Origin: Alteromonadaceae bacterium M269
GTDB lineage: Bacteria > Pseudomonadota > Gammaproteobacteria > Enterobacterales > Alteromonadaceae
DNA: 64,000 nt
Reading direction: 5' to 3'
NCBI GenBank assembly: GCA_004353515.1
Contig: SMNZ01000001.1
Span: 124,001 to 188,000, forward strand
Part shown: in pieces, positions 1-7,691 of the stretch
Layout: every line of letters begins with the position of its first letter
Numbering within the stretch: position 1 is the first letter of the stretch
The notes under the pieces: model-generated
Database searches by the model: none
What the model was told of the DNA's origin: nothing
What the model saw: the letters and a program-made list of their open reading frames with translations, nothing else
Made by a program: the position numbers and the translations under genes

Positions 1-1
1 G

Positions 2-103
2 CAGTCTCTTGAGACTGTATTACGCAGAGCAGGGCACAAATTATCATTAGGTGAAGCCGTTGATAATGCGATGACTGTTTATGAGGAGAACCAAAATGCT
101 TGA
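2..103 (+). CDS. C-terminal end of an upstream gene, possibly a PLP aminotransferase
   Basis: An open frame enters from the left edge and stops at TGA 101-103. It encodes about 33 residues containing LRRAGHKLSLGEAVDNA. The helix-rich tail with a 'GHKLSLGEAV' pattern resembles the C-terminus of alanine/ureidoglycine-glyoxylate aminotransferases, which would fit an allantoate amidohydrolase next door, but this is a memory-based comparison over a short fragment. The next gene's ATG at 96 lies inside this frame, so the two are translationally coupled and probably co-transcribed. That this is real coding sequence is likely; its identity is weak. Confidence 0.45.
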   Translation, partial: QSLETVLRRAGHKLSLGEAVDNAMTVYEENQNA

Positions 104-1364
104 TTTTACTTCTTACGCTGAACAGGTTTACCAACGTTGTGATGAGTTGGCTGAAATTAGTCAGGACAGACAATGTTTGGATAGGCGATATTTGACCCCA
201 CAACATATCGCTGCTAACCAATTGGTTGCTAAATGGTGTAAAGAAGCAGGGATGAATACTTGGCAAGATCAAGCAGGTAATCAATGGGGTTGTTATGCGA
301 GTGATAATCGAGATGCTCCGGCTATCGTTTTGGGTAGTCATTTGGATACAGTTCCCAATGGTGGAAAGTACGATGGTATGCTCGGAGTGTTATTGCCAAT
401 TAGCCTTATTCAGTATTTTCACGATAACAATATGAAGTTTCCGTTTCATATTGAGGTTGTCGGATTTGGTGATGAAGAAGGAACGCGATTTGGTTCAACT
501 TTGTTGGGCAGCCAAGCGGTTGCTGGTCATTGGCAGGATAAATGGGCCTCTCTAATGGATTCCAATGAAATCTGCTTAGGACAAGCAATGAGAGAAGCTG
601 GACTGGATATCAACCAGGTGCACAAAGCTTCGAAAGAAGGCGGTAACATTGAAGCTTTCATCGAAGTGCATATTGAACAGGGGCCTGTTTTAGAATCAAA
701 AAACTTAGCAGTTGGTGTAGTGACTGGTATTGCAGGAGCGCAACGCTTCAATATTCAGGTTAACGGGATGGCTGGACACGCAGGCACTGTGCCTATGGCG
801 ATGCGACAAGATGCAGTGAACGCAGCGAGTGAAATGGCGCTTTGTATCGAGAATGCAGCCCTTGAATTTGGTGTTGTAGCCACCGTTGGTAAGATGAACA
901 CGCTACCTGGCGCTGTGAATGTTATCGCGAATAAAGTTGAGTTCAGTCTTGATATTCGCAGTGAATACGATGATTTGAGAAACAAAGCACTAGCTGCTAT
1001 TCAGGAGAAAATAGCTGAAATAGAGACTAGACGCCAAGTATCAGTGAAATGGAATGAAACACATAGTGCTGATGCTGTAATGTGTGATGAAAACCTGAAA
1101 GAGCAATTGATGCAGGCAACTGCTCAATGCCAGCAATCAGCTTTTGAGCTGCCATCTGGTGCAGGGCACGATGCCATGGCTATGGCGAGTTTATGTCCTG
1201 TCGCTATGCTTTTTATGCGTTGCGAAAAGGGCATTAGTCATCACCCAGATGAAGCCATAAAGGCATCTGATATTGATGTCACCTTAGCCGTGTTGAATCA
1301 ATTCTTAATAAATAAAAGTGCAATGTACGACAAAGTTGAGTACGACAACGCTTTAATAGCCTAA
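96..1364 (+). CDS. M20-family amidohydrolase (allantoate amidohydrolase / N-carbamoyl amino acid hydrolase type)
   Basis: Cytosolic, probably zinc- or manganese-dependent hydrolase of the hydantoinase/carbamoylase branch of M20 peptidases, about 422 residues, a normal length. Numbered from the ATG at 96: GSHLDT (80-85) and a second metal Asp near 93, DEEGTRF (126-132), HIEQGPVLE (192-200), AGHAGTVPM (226-234) in the dimerisation/lid region, and a late SGAGHDAM metal-ligand motif. I chose ATG 96 over the in-frame ATG 81 because GAGGAG lies 7 bases ahead of it. It overlaps the stop of the preceding gene. Substrate is not certain: allantoate, an N-carbamoyl amino acid or beta-ureidopropionate are all possible. 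If the upstream tail is a glyoxylate aminotransferase, purine (allantoate) catabolism is most likely. Confidence 0.85.
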   Translation: MLDFTSYAEQVYQRCDELAEISQDRQCLDRRYLTPQHIAANQLVAKWCKEAGMNTWQDQAGNQWGCYASDNRDAPAIVLGSHLDTVPNGGKYDGMLGVLLPISLIQYFHDNNMKFPFHIEVVGFGDEEGTRFGSTLLGSQAVAGHWQDKWASLMDSNEICLGQAMREAGLDINQVHKASKEGGNIEAFIEVHIEQGPVLESKNLAVGVVTGIAGAQRFNIQVNGMAGHAGTVPMAMRQDAVNAASEMALCIENAALEFGVVATVGKMNTLPGAVNVIANKVEFSLDIRSEYDDLRNKALAAIQEKIAEIETRRQVSVKWNETHSADAVMCDENLKEQLMQATAQCQQSAFELPSGAGHDAMAMASLCPVAMLFMRCEKGISHHPDEAIKASDIDVTLAVLNQFLINKSAMYDKVEYDNALIA

Positions 1365-1420
1365 TACACATTAAATTTTAAGTGAGGCTATCCTTCTGGT
1401 TAACCTCATGTGTATCTTTT
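1365..1420. terminator. Weak possible terminator between convergent genes
   Basis: ATACACAT at the left and ATGTGTAT at the right are complementary, as are inner GAGG and CCTC, with a bulge of about 12 bases in the left arm, followed by CTTTT. It sits between two convergent genes. The fold is imperfect, so this is tentative. Confidence 0.3.
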
Positions 1421-1432
1421 GAGCGACAGACA

Positions 1433-3055
1433 TTAAACTACTTCCTGTAAGTAACTTTTTACCTTTTGGTAGCGCTCTGTTTGCTCTTCGTTAAGGTAGC
1501 CTTCTTCGATGGTTTTTATGCACTTCTCTTTGATAGCGTTAGCATTTTTAGAAAGGCCTTTTTCTTTGGATTTCATGGCGATAGCTTGCAATAGGTTAAG
1601 TGCTATAGCAGGGTTCTTGGGCATCACTGTATAGGCTTGTCTAAACGTTTTGAGTGCACTATCTAACTCACCACGTTCATAATATTGCACTGCACTGTTA
1701 TTGAGTGCTCTCGGCGTTTGTTTGATTTCTCGCTTCTCTTTTTTCTCTTGTTGCACAAAACGTAAGAAAAGTTGGCCATCCATCTTGTCGGAAATACAGC
1801 GTTTTTCGACTTCATCTAAAATGGTTTCTGACTGTTCAAATAAACCTAAGGCGTGAAATGCTTTTGCTTTATCAATTAAGTCTTCCAATGATTGGTCATC
1901 AAAGTTATCGCCTTCAACTTCAGCAATCAGTGATGCCGCTTTTTCGGTTTCGTCCTGTAAGTGCAACAGACGCGCATTAATAACGGTGACTTGAGCTTTT
2001 AGGTCTGACTTAGGGAAACTCTGAGAAAATTGCTTAATATAGCTGTTTGCTTGTTTTATGAGATCTTCCGAATCATCCTCAGTTAAAGTCATCGCGTAAT
2101 CGATACCCGCTCTTGCTGCATTCAAATAGTTCTCTGGCTTATCTTGCATCGAGTTTTTAGCAAACTTCACAATCTTCTTTGACGCTTCGAAGTGAGCATC
2201 ATAGTCATGAACGATTCTCGATATCTCACGCGCTTTCTGATGACGTCTGATATTGCGAGGAGACACCTCTGACGCCATTTGAATCGTCTCTAGTGCTGTG
2301 TCCAAATCATTGTTATTGATATGGAGAGTAGACAGCATATCGTAAGCTGCTAGTTGAGATTCAGGCTTGAAGGCGACACGCAAAATCAGTCGTTCTGCCT
2401 CTTCCTCATTGCCAAGCTCAATAAAGCTATTAATAAGCCCAAGCTGCGCCCAAGCAAAATCTTGGACGTTGAGGATAGCTTCATAAAACTCTTTGGCTTT
2501 TTCAGGTTTTTTGGTTGCTAGCAGTAATTCGCCTTTGGTTTTTAATGCCGTTGGGAAGTACTGAGCCTGGCTAGGGTCAGTCAGTAAGGCCTCGGTTTTG
2601 TCTAACGCAATATCAAACTGCTTACGTTCCATATGATTGTATATGTCACGCATCGCTCTTTTTCGCATGAGCAGGCGCGTCAGCCTCTTATCAAGCTCTT
2701 TTACGGTAAAGGGCTTTGCCAAAAAGTCATCGGGTTGTAGTTCAACAATACTATGTACAACTTCTGCCGTTGTATCGGCGCTGATAAAAACAAATGCGCA
2801 GGTGAGTGGAAGTAAGCGTGTGTTTTTTAGCTCGTCGTAGAGGTAATAACCATCTTGATCGCGCTTTAAATTATATGAACAAACCACTAAATCATAGGGC
2901 TCGATGCTAATTTTTTCTATCGCATTTTGTGCTTTGTCGACATAAGTGATATCCCTAAACCCAAGCTCCTCAAGTGAATATTTCATATATCCCTGAGCCA
3001 GCACTTGGTCATCAACAATCAATACTTTGCAATTCTCTGCAATCGATTCTTTCAT
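1433..3055 (-). CDS. Receiver-like domain protein with TPR repeats (phospho-acceptor Asp replaced)
   Basis: 540 residues. Residues about 9-130 form a CheY-like receiver: acidic pair D15-D16 in IVDDQ, conserved Ser in FISA near 92 and Lys114 in AKPF. The expected phosphorylated Asp at the end of strand 3 is Ser60 (VVCSYNL, codon TCA). Residues about 130-540 are helical repeats of TPR type, including a canonical-looking repeat near 455-500 (ALNNSAVQYYERGELDSALKTF). No DNA-binding or enzymatic output domain is visible, so it probably works by protein-protein contact. No histidine kinase is adjacent. Similar receiver-TPR proteins occur in marine gammaproteobacteria with no settled function. The missing Asp suggests phosphorylation-independent action. 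Confidence 0.85.
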   Translation of the reverse strand: MKESIAENCKVLIVDDQVLAQGYMKYSLEELGFRDITYVDKAQNAIEKISIEPYDLVVCSYNLKRDQDGYYLYDELKNTRLLPLTCAFVFISADTTAEVVHSIVELQPDDFLAKPFTVKELDKRLTRLLMRKRAMRDIYNHMERKQFDIALDKTEALLTDPSQAQYFPTALKTKGELLLATKKPEKAKEFYEAILNVQDFAWAQLGLINSFIELGNEEEAERLILRVAFKPESQLAAYDMLSTLHINNNDLDTALETIQMASEVSPRNIRRHQKAREISRIVHDYDAHFEASKKIVKFAKNSMQDKPENYLNAARAGIDYAMTLTEDDSEDLIKQANSYIKQFSQSFPKSDLKAQVTVINARLLHLQDETEKAASLIAEVEGDNFDDQSLEDLIDKAKAFHALGLFEQSETILDEVEKRCISDKMDGQLFLRFVQQEKKEKREIKQTPRALNNSAVQYYERGELDSALKTFRQAYTVMPKNPAIALNLLQAIAMKSKEKGLSKNANAIKEKCIKTIEEGYLNEEQTERYQKVKSYLQEVV

Positions 3056-3181
3056 ATAATGTAGATTTAAAACCGGTTAACTCATTTATCGTATGTATTA
3101 GCTATTACATTAGCTTCTCGTAAACGGAGCAGCAAGATAAAAACATATACCCATGAATAAATGTAGATTAATGCACTTTAC

Positions 3182-3586
3182 TTACAGACCGATAAATCGG
3201 GATTTAAGTTCTTCAGTTGGGAGCATGCACTGTTCTCTTTTGCCTAAAAGAGCGTAACGGTTTCGAGCGAACAGTTTGTAAAAGAAGTCTCTAATTGGCG
3301 CGGGTATTACTTTCAAGATAGTAAACAAATACCAAAATCCAGATAGGTCTTTCGTTATCTCAAGTGCTGCATTGGAAAAGATATAGCATTGTTCGTTTTT
3401 AATCAGGGCAAAAGTATCGATATCTGTGGAGTAAACCTGATGCTTTTTCAAGAGCTCTTGTGCAAATTCACTTTGAATAGGCGTGAATAGAAACACACAC
3501 GCTTTATCTCTTTTGATAATGAAATTGACAGCAGCATTACAGAAGATGCAAATCCCGTCGAATATCACTATATAGCGGTTATCCAT
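3182..3586 (-). CDS. DCC-family thiol-disulfide oxidoreductase-like protein (DUF393)
   Basis: 134 residues with the family signature near the N-terminus: D10-G-x-C13-x-F-C16 (DGICIFCNAAVNF), followed by KRDK and a hydrophobic helix. DCC proteins are thioredoxin-like and thought to act in thiol-disulfide exchange; a specific substrate is not known. The length is normal. It is preceded by the two small secreted-protein genes on the same strand, with a 28-bp gap to the nearer one, so it may be the last gene of that transcript. Confidence 0.85.
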   Translation of the reverse strand: MDNRYIVIFDGICIFCNAAVNFIIKRDKACVFLFTPIQSEFAQELLKKHQVYSTDIDTFALIKNEQCYIFSNAALEITKDLSGFWYLFTILKVIPAPIRDFFYKLFARNRYALLGKREQCMLPTEELKSRFIGL

Positions 3587-3614
3587 CAGTTAGCACCTTC
3601 AATAATTTGTTTTG

Positions 3615-3968
3615 TTACTTATTGATGGTCAACGAGTTGACCTTGTTACTTTGTGAATCATCGTAGCGGATTCTTACAGTACTATCGGTTGAGAATGCCG
3701 TAAGTGCAACACTAACCATAATGGCTTTGCTCTCAAACTCTGCTTGGCTTGTCGCTATGCGAACGAAAGGAAGTACTTGATCATTGGAACATCCATTACT
3801 GGTTGATGGGGTTGTCCCTGATACTTCAGAAAGGTAAGCGGTAATGGTCCCACCACCGGCATCACAGACTTCGACCCTTTGGATTTTTGCATCCACATAT
3901 TGAATATCGGCTTGCGATGTAAATGAAAATAAAGCCAGAAGAGCGGTGATTGACGTAAGTTTTTTCAT
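3615..3968 (-). CDS. Small secreted protein of unknown function (first of tandem pair)
   Basis: 117 residues with a clear Sec signal peptide (MKK, hydrophobic core, cleavage probably after SQA-D near residue 20). The mature part is about 97 residues with two cysteines (in EVCDAGG and SNGCSND) that could form a disulfide, and beta-rich sequence ending LTINK. The next gene upstream encodes a protein of almost the same size with a similar layout and end (LNITRN), so the two may be diverged tandem duplicates. Probably periplasmic or exported. I do not recognise the family. Confidence 0.75.
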   Translation of the reverse strand: MKKLTSITALLALFSFTSQADIQYVDAKIQRVEVCDAGGGTITAYLSEVSGTTPSTSNGCSNDQVLPFVRIATSQAEFESKAIMVSVALTAFSTDSTVRIRYDDSQSNKVNSLTINK

Positions 3969-4018
3969 GGAGTTATTCCTTTAAATGTTATCTCAACACT
4001 GGAGGAGAGGCTGGTCTT

Positions 4019-4369
4019 TTAGTTTCTGGTAATGTTTAATGTTGAGTGTGATTGCATCGTATTTTGAGTTCGACTTGTGCTGTACCAGCGTACAGTCGTG
4101 CAGCTATGAATATAAGCTTGAACTTTAGCACCACTGGTAAACGCTGCCAGGGCTGCGGCATAAATCTTATCGTATTGTGGGTGGGAACTTTGCATATAGA
4201 TTTGATTGGAATTAGTGCATTCACCTGCGTTACCAAAGTCGCCGTAGATCATAAAACCATTATCTCTCTCGATATCGATTCTTGTCGGTGTTGCAAAATT
4301 AGAAAAGCCAGCCGCACTAACTTGAGTACTTATTACAAAAGCGCTAGCTATAGATGCCCATTTTTTCAT
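4019..4369 (-). CDS. Small secreted protein of unknown function (second of tandem pair)
   Basis: 116 residues with an N-terminal signal peptide (MKKWASIASAFVISTQVSAAG, cleavage near VSA-A). The mature part has cysteines in GECTNS and HSCTTV, a probable disulfide pair, and an AALAAFTSGAKVQAYI stretch that can be aligned with ALTAFSTDSTVRIRY in the neighbouring 117-residue protein. This suggests duplication and divergence. About 50 bp separates the two genes. Probably periplasmic. No function assigned. Confidence 0.75.
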   Translation of the reverse strand: MKKWASIASAFVISTQVSAAGFSNFATPTRIDIERDNGFMIYGDFGNAGECTNSNQIYMQSSHPQYDKIYAAALAAFTSGAKVQAYIHSCTTVRWYSTSRTQNTMQSHSTLNITRN

Positions 4370-4492
4370 ATTTCTTATCCTTAACTTCCCTATTGAAGGG
4401 ATTAGAGGGTTTGCTGAACCTTGCTCTGATAAGCAAAATCGAGCAAACCTTAAGCGACCCTGCTTATTATCTCGTTGATTCTATCAGTTTCT

Positions 4493-4789
4493 CTAGGGCC
4501 TGTTTATACTTGCTGTATAGATTTTGTTCTAAATAAAGGTTTTTTGATCGAGACGTGGACTTGCAGGCTGATAAATATCAGTCAAAAGTGCACAACAAAG
4601 AGCAAAATGCCTTTATAACGAATCCTTCGGACAGTATTTGTTTGTTATTTATACGGCATCAGAATCTGCTCTTGTAGATGACTACACTACAGAGCCTATT
4701 CTTTGCCAAAATAACAAATAACAAATAACAAATAACAAATAACAAATAACTAGCTGCAAAACTGTACTGCAAGGATAAACAGACCCTAG
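4493..4789. repeat. MITE-like repeat, family 1, copy A (about 297 bp)
   Basis: The ends are imperfect terminal inverted repeats: the left begins ctagggcctgtttatacttg and the reverse complement of the right begins ctagggtctgtttatccttg; I count 24 matches in the first 28 bases. No open frame for a transposase. The interior aligns on the opposite strand with 25538-25801, including 29 identical bases (4511-4539 against 25755-25783), the motif ATGCCTTTATAACGAA, and a TTTGTTTGTTATTTAT stretch. It ends 3 bp from the stop codon of the following leftward gene. It therefore behaves as a non-autonomous mobile repeat. Together with about 120 bp of featureless sequence (4370-4492) it fills the gap between genes. 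Confidence 0.75.
4709..4750. repeat. Heptanucleotide tandem repeat, (AAATAAC) x 6
   Basis: Six exact, uninterrupted copies of AAATAAC inside repeat copy A. The corresponding position of copy B (25538-25801) has only non-repeated AACAA-rich sequence, so the array looks like a local expansion in this copy. It is non-coding. Arrays like this are prone to slipped-strand copy-number change. Confidence 0.95.
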
Positions 4790-4792
4790 TGA

Positions 4793-5680
4793 CTATCGAT
4801 TGTGATGAATCTTCTCAAGTATGGCGACTAAGCTAGAAGTATCCCATCGACCACCGCCTATTGCTTGGACTTCACCATAGAATTGATCAACCAGTGCTGT
4901 TAAGGGTAAATGAGCCCCTATACTCCTGCCTTCGTTAAGAACGATACCCAAGTCTTTTCTCATCCAATCCACTGCGAACCCGAAATCAAATTCGTTTTTG
5001 ATCATTGTTGTTGCCCGGTTATCCATTTGCCATGATTGTGCAGCGCCTTTGGAGATAACTTCTACAACATCGTTAGCGTTTAATCCGCTAGTTTTAGCAA
5101 AGTGAACAGCCTCTGAAAGCCCTTGTAAAACACCAGCAATACATATCTGGTTCACCATCTTAGTTAATTGACCGTTACCAACGGGGCCAAGAAGTTTGTG
5201 CATTTTTGAGAAGCAATCTATAAGTGGCTGGACTCTTTGATAGTTTTCATCGCTACCACCTAACATAATGGTTAACGCACCGTTTTCAGCACCTGCTTGT
5301 CCGCCTGAGACAGGAGCATCCATAAACCCAAAACCTTTGCTTTCAGCAATATCCGCAAGCTCTCTGGCAACTTCAGCAGATGTGGTTGTGTGATCGACAA
5401 ATAAGCTACCGGGTTTTAATGTACTAAAGATGCCGTCTTCACCTATGGTAACGCTACGTAAGTCGTTATCATTTCCTACACAGGCAAATACGACATCTGC
5501 ATCTTTTGAAGCTTCCGCTGGGGTTAAAGCAAAGTTTCCAGAGTACTGTTTAACCCATTCCTCAGCTTTTGCCGTTGTACGGTTGTATACAGTGACATTA
5601 TGTCCAGCTTTAGCTAAGTAACCAGCCATGGGGAACCCCATAACACCAAGACCAATAAAGGCCACATTTTGCTTTGTCAT
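4793..5680 (-). CDS. NAD(P)-dependent beta-hydroxyacid dehydrogenase (3-hydroxyisobutyrate dehydrogenase / tartronate semialdehyde reductase family)
   Basis: 295 residues, normal for the family. From ATG 5680: the Rossmann signature IGLGVMGFPMAGYL with GLGVMG at 10-15, NRT near 34 after strand 2, substrate-site DAPVSGG (121-127), and catalytic Lys174 in GNGQLTKMVNQ. The C-terminal all-helical domain follows. ATG 5680 is preferred over an in-frame start 42 bases upstream because the N-terminus then matches the family and AGGT lies about 6 bases ahead. The reaction is reversible oxidation of a beta-hydroxyacid; 3-hydroxyisobutyrate, D-glycerate and related substrates cannot be separated from sequence alone. 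No valine-degradation or glyoxylate genes are adjacent. Confidence 0.88.
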   Translation of the reverse strand: MTKQNVAFIGLGVMGFPMAGYLAKAGHNVTVYNRTTAKAEEWVKQYSGNFALTPAEASKDADVVFACVGNDNDLRSVTIGEDGIFSTLKPGSLFVDHTTTSAEVARELADIAESKGFGFMDAPVSGGQAGAENGALTIMLGGSDENYQRVQPLIDCFSKMHKLLGPVGNGQLTKMVNQICIAGVLQGLSEAVHFAKTSGLNANDVVEVISKGAAQSWQMDNRATTMIKNEFDFGFAVDWMRKDLGIVLNEGRSIGAHLPLTALVDQFYGEVQAIGGGRWDTSSLVAILEKIHHNR

Positions 5681-5828
5681 AGTTTTACCTAGGTCAACAA
5701 ACCCTCTGCGGGTTTTAATCATGTTATTTCTGGTGGTAAGTATGACAAAATAGCGATTGTTTTGTCGTTTACTTTAAGCCTGTTAGTTAAGATTAATGGG
5801 TTTGAAGTGCGTATTTATATGTTGCCGC

Positions 5829-5956
5829 TATACCCGTTATCCTTGAAAATGCCTGTTTGTTGGTCGCACGCTTTTACCGCAATCACTTAGTTTATCTAAG
5901 CTCATGCGGACTTAATCGTTTGCCGCCTCTATGCATTTCCAATGATTTTGGGTATA
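5829..5956. repeat. Dispersed repeat, family 2, copy 1 (about 128 bp)
   Basis: Begins tatacccgttatccttga and ends tcattttgg-like tatacc when read from the other side, so the ends are short inverted repeats (TATACCC...). It aligns in inverted orientation with 13822-13949, with identical blocks gtttatctaagctcatg (5890-5906 against 13872-13888) and atccttgaaaatgcc (5839-5853 against 13925-13939). It lies just upstream of the MBL hydrolase gene. No coding potential. It occupies most of the gap between 5681 and 5990. Confidence 0.7.
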
Positions 5957-5990
5957 TAGTTGCGGAATAGAGAGGAAAGATAACAGCATT

Positions 5991-6737
5991 ATGAAAATTC
6001 ACCATATTGAAGGGTATGTGCAGTCAATTTATTTGGTGGATTATCCCGATAAATTAATGTTACTTGATGGGTGTTGTCGAGCTGATGTTCCCATTATTCA
6101 AGCTTTTATTACAGAAGAACTAAAACGAGATTTGTCAGATTTAGAAGTGGTTATTGTGACGCATATGCATCCCGACCACGCAGGCGGAGCGCATAAGTTA
6201 CGACGACTAACTGGTTGTAAGTTAGTCAGCGCAAAAACAGATAGACATTGGTATCGCGGCGTTAGCGGGATGCTAATGCACTGGACAGATATGATTCTGG
6301 CAACTTGGGTTGCAGGTAGGTTGGGGAAAAAGCGTAAGAACCTGTGGTATTCCCCATGGCTTAAGCCTGATATTGAAGTCAAAGATGGAGATACGGTTCC
6401 TGGTTTTGCGCACTGGAGTGTCATTGAAACAACAGGGCATACCGATAGAGATTTATCCGTCATTCATAAGCCGAGCAAACGCGTATATGTTGCCGACTTA
6501 ATGGTACATGTAAAAGAGCGATATATACCGCCTTTCCCTGTGTTTTACCCCAATCGTTATTATTCCTCCATCATGAAATTGATGAAGCTGGAACCTGCTT
6601 CAGTCATGTTAGCTCATGGCGGGGAAGTGACGTTAACTGAAGATGATTACCAGCATTTGCTCAATCTCGCGCCAAATGTACCGAAAACACCTTGGCGCGT
6701 GATTAAAATTAAACTGAGAACTTTGTTTAGGGGATAA
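5991..6737 (+). CDS. MBL-fold metallo-hydrolase
   Basis: 248 residues. The metallo-beta-lactamase-fold signature H58-M-H60-P-D62-H63 is present (THMHPDHAGG), with further ligand positions in ETTGHTDRD (His near 152), YVADLMV (Asp near 169) and LAHGG near 210. These make a complete dinuclear zinc site. Glyoxalase-II-like enzymes, lactonases and thioester hydrolases share this layout; nothing here defines the substrate. No signal peptide, so cytosolic. The repeat element just upstream may lie in its leader or promoter region. Confidence 0.85.
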   Translation: MKIHHIEGYVQSIYLVDYPDKLMLLDGCCRADVPIIQAFITEELKRDLSDLEVVIVTHMHPDHAGGAHKLRRLTGCKLVSAKTDRHWYRGVSGMLMHWTDMILATWVAGRLGKKRKNLWYSPWLKPDIEVKDGDTVPGFAHWSVIETTGHTDRDLSVIHKPSKRVYVADLMVHVKERYIPPFPVFYPNRYYSSIMKLMKLEPASVMLAHGGEVTLTEDDYQHLLNLAPNVPKTPWRVIKIKLRTLFRG

Positions 6738-6757
6738 ACGAGCTCTCGTTATTTTTG

Positions 6758-7144
6758 CTATGAACCGAAGTTAATAGCGATGACAATGATGGTTCCTAGA
6801 ATCAAGGCAAGATTGCTGAAAACCGTCATGATCATGCCGACTGCTCTTTTAGGTGGGTTTTTGACATACATCATGGCGAAAACCTGCCGTCCGATAAGAT
6901 AACCAGCACCAGGAACAATAACCCAAGTCAAACTAACGTAATGAGCAAATGCAAGCGTTGCAGGAATAAAGACGACCAGTTGTTCAAGTGTGTTTTGTTG
7001 TACTCGATATAAGCATTCCCAAGTTTCGTGCCCGGTTGTAGCGGGGGCTTTTACATTATATTTCCCACGACTTATGCCAGTAACCATCGTAAAATAGGTA
7101 TATTGAAGTAATGCCAACATGATCAACAAAATGGCAATTTGCAT
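6758..7144 (-). CDS. MAPEG-family membrane protein
   Basis: About 128 residues with four hydrophobic segments (about 1-22, 57-78, 80-93, 105-125) and the family core E..YRVQQNTLEQLVVF, in which Arg, Gln and Asn-Thr-Leu-Glu are typical of MAPEG (membrane-associated proteins in eicosanoid and glutathione metabolism). Bacterial members may have glutathione-related activity but most are uncharacterised. Start chosen at ATG 7144, which has GGAG 7 bases upstream; the longer frame from 7174 adds ten non-family residues. A second, divergent MAPEG gene is at 50670. Confidence 0.85.
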   Translation of the reverse strand: MQIAILLIMLALLQYTYFTMVTGISRGKYNVKAPATTGHETWECLYRVQQNTLEQLVVFIPATLAFAHYVSLTWVIVPGAGYLIGRQVFAMMYVKNPPKRAVGMIMTVFSNLALILGTIIVIAINFGS

Positions 7145-7270
7145 GAATATCTCCGAAGTGTTTAGCGAGAACAAAGTGGCGCTAAGCTTAACAGAGATAT
7201 TGTGATTAATACCAACAGTATGAGTGCATGCTCATACTGAATGGGATAACTGAGTACTAAAGGCGTAATA

Positions 7271-7492
7271 ATGAGTCAAACACAACCCAATAATCCGCTA
7301 CATGGCATTACATTGAAAATGATAGTGACTGAGTTGGTGGAAGAGATAGGTTGGGCTGTTATGGCAAAGTACGTCGATATACGCTGTTTTAAGCATGACC
7401 CTTCAATAAAAAGTAGTTTAACTTTTTTACGTAAGACGCCTTGGGCTCGTGAAAAGGTAGAACAGCTTTACTTAAAAACATTCCCTAAGTAA
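7271..7492 (+). CDS. VF530-family small DNA-binding protein (DUF2132)
   Basis: 73 residues, the usual size. It carries the family pattern [10 protein letters not shown]...LVE..GW..M...[25 protein letters not shown]. The founding member (Vibrio VF530) has a solved helical fold and DNA binding was inferred from it; biological role is unknown. Stand-alone gene, divergent from the MAPEG gene. Confidence 0.85.
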   Translation: MSQTQPNNPLHGITLKMIVTELVEEIGWAVMAKYVDIRCFKHDPSIKSSLTFLRKTPWAREKVEQLYLKTFPK

Positions 7493-7691
7493 CCTCAGCT
7501 TTACATAAGCAAAGCCGTTTGAGCCTAATTTGGGGTTAATCAGTTGGTCAACTTTATTATACAAACCCGAGGTTAAGTCAGTTGCTTTTCACGACTTTGT
7601 CGATTATTGCTCCAATATTTACGTTTTTTTTCTGAAAGTTTATTTCATAAAAATGCGGTTTTAACAAAATCTGCTTTCAAGATATTGGACG

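Noticed and set aside
4052..4384. Plus-strand frame of 110 residues opposite a secreted-protein gene
   Set aside because: The minus-strand gene has a clear signal peptide; the plus-strand product has none of the usual features and is a shadow.
4709..4750. CRISPR-like array
   Set aside because: The 7-bp units are contiguous with no spacers, and there are no cas genes.
5744..5766. Inverted repeat GACAAAA-N9-TTTTGTC upstream of the dehydrogenase gene
   Set aside because: Only 7-bp arms in an AT-rich spacer; chance cannot be excluded.
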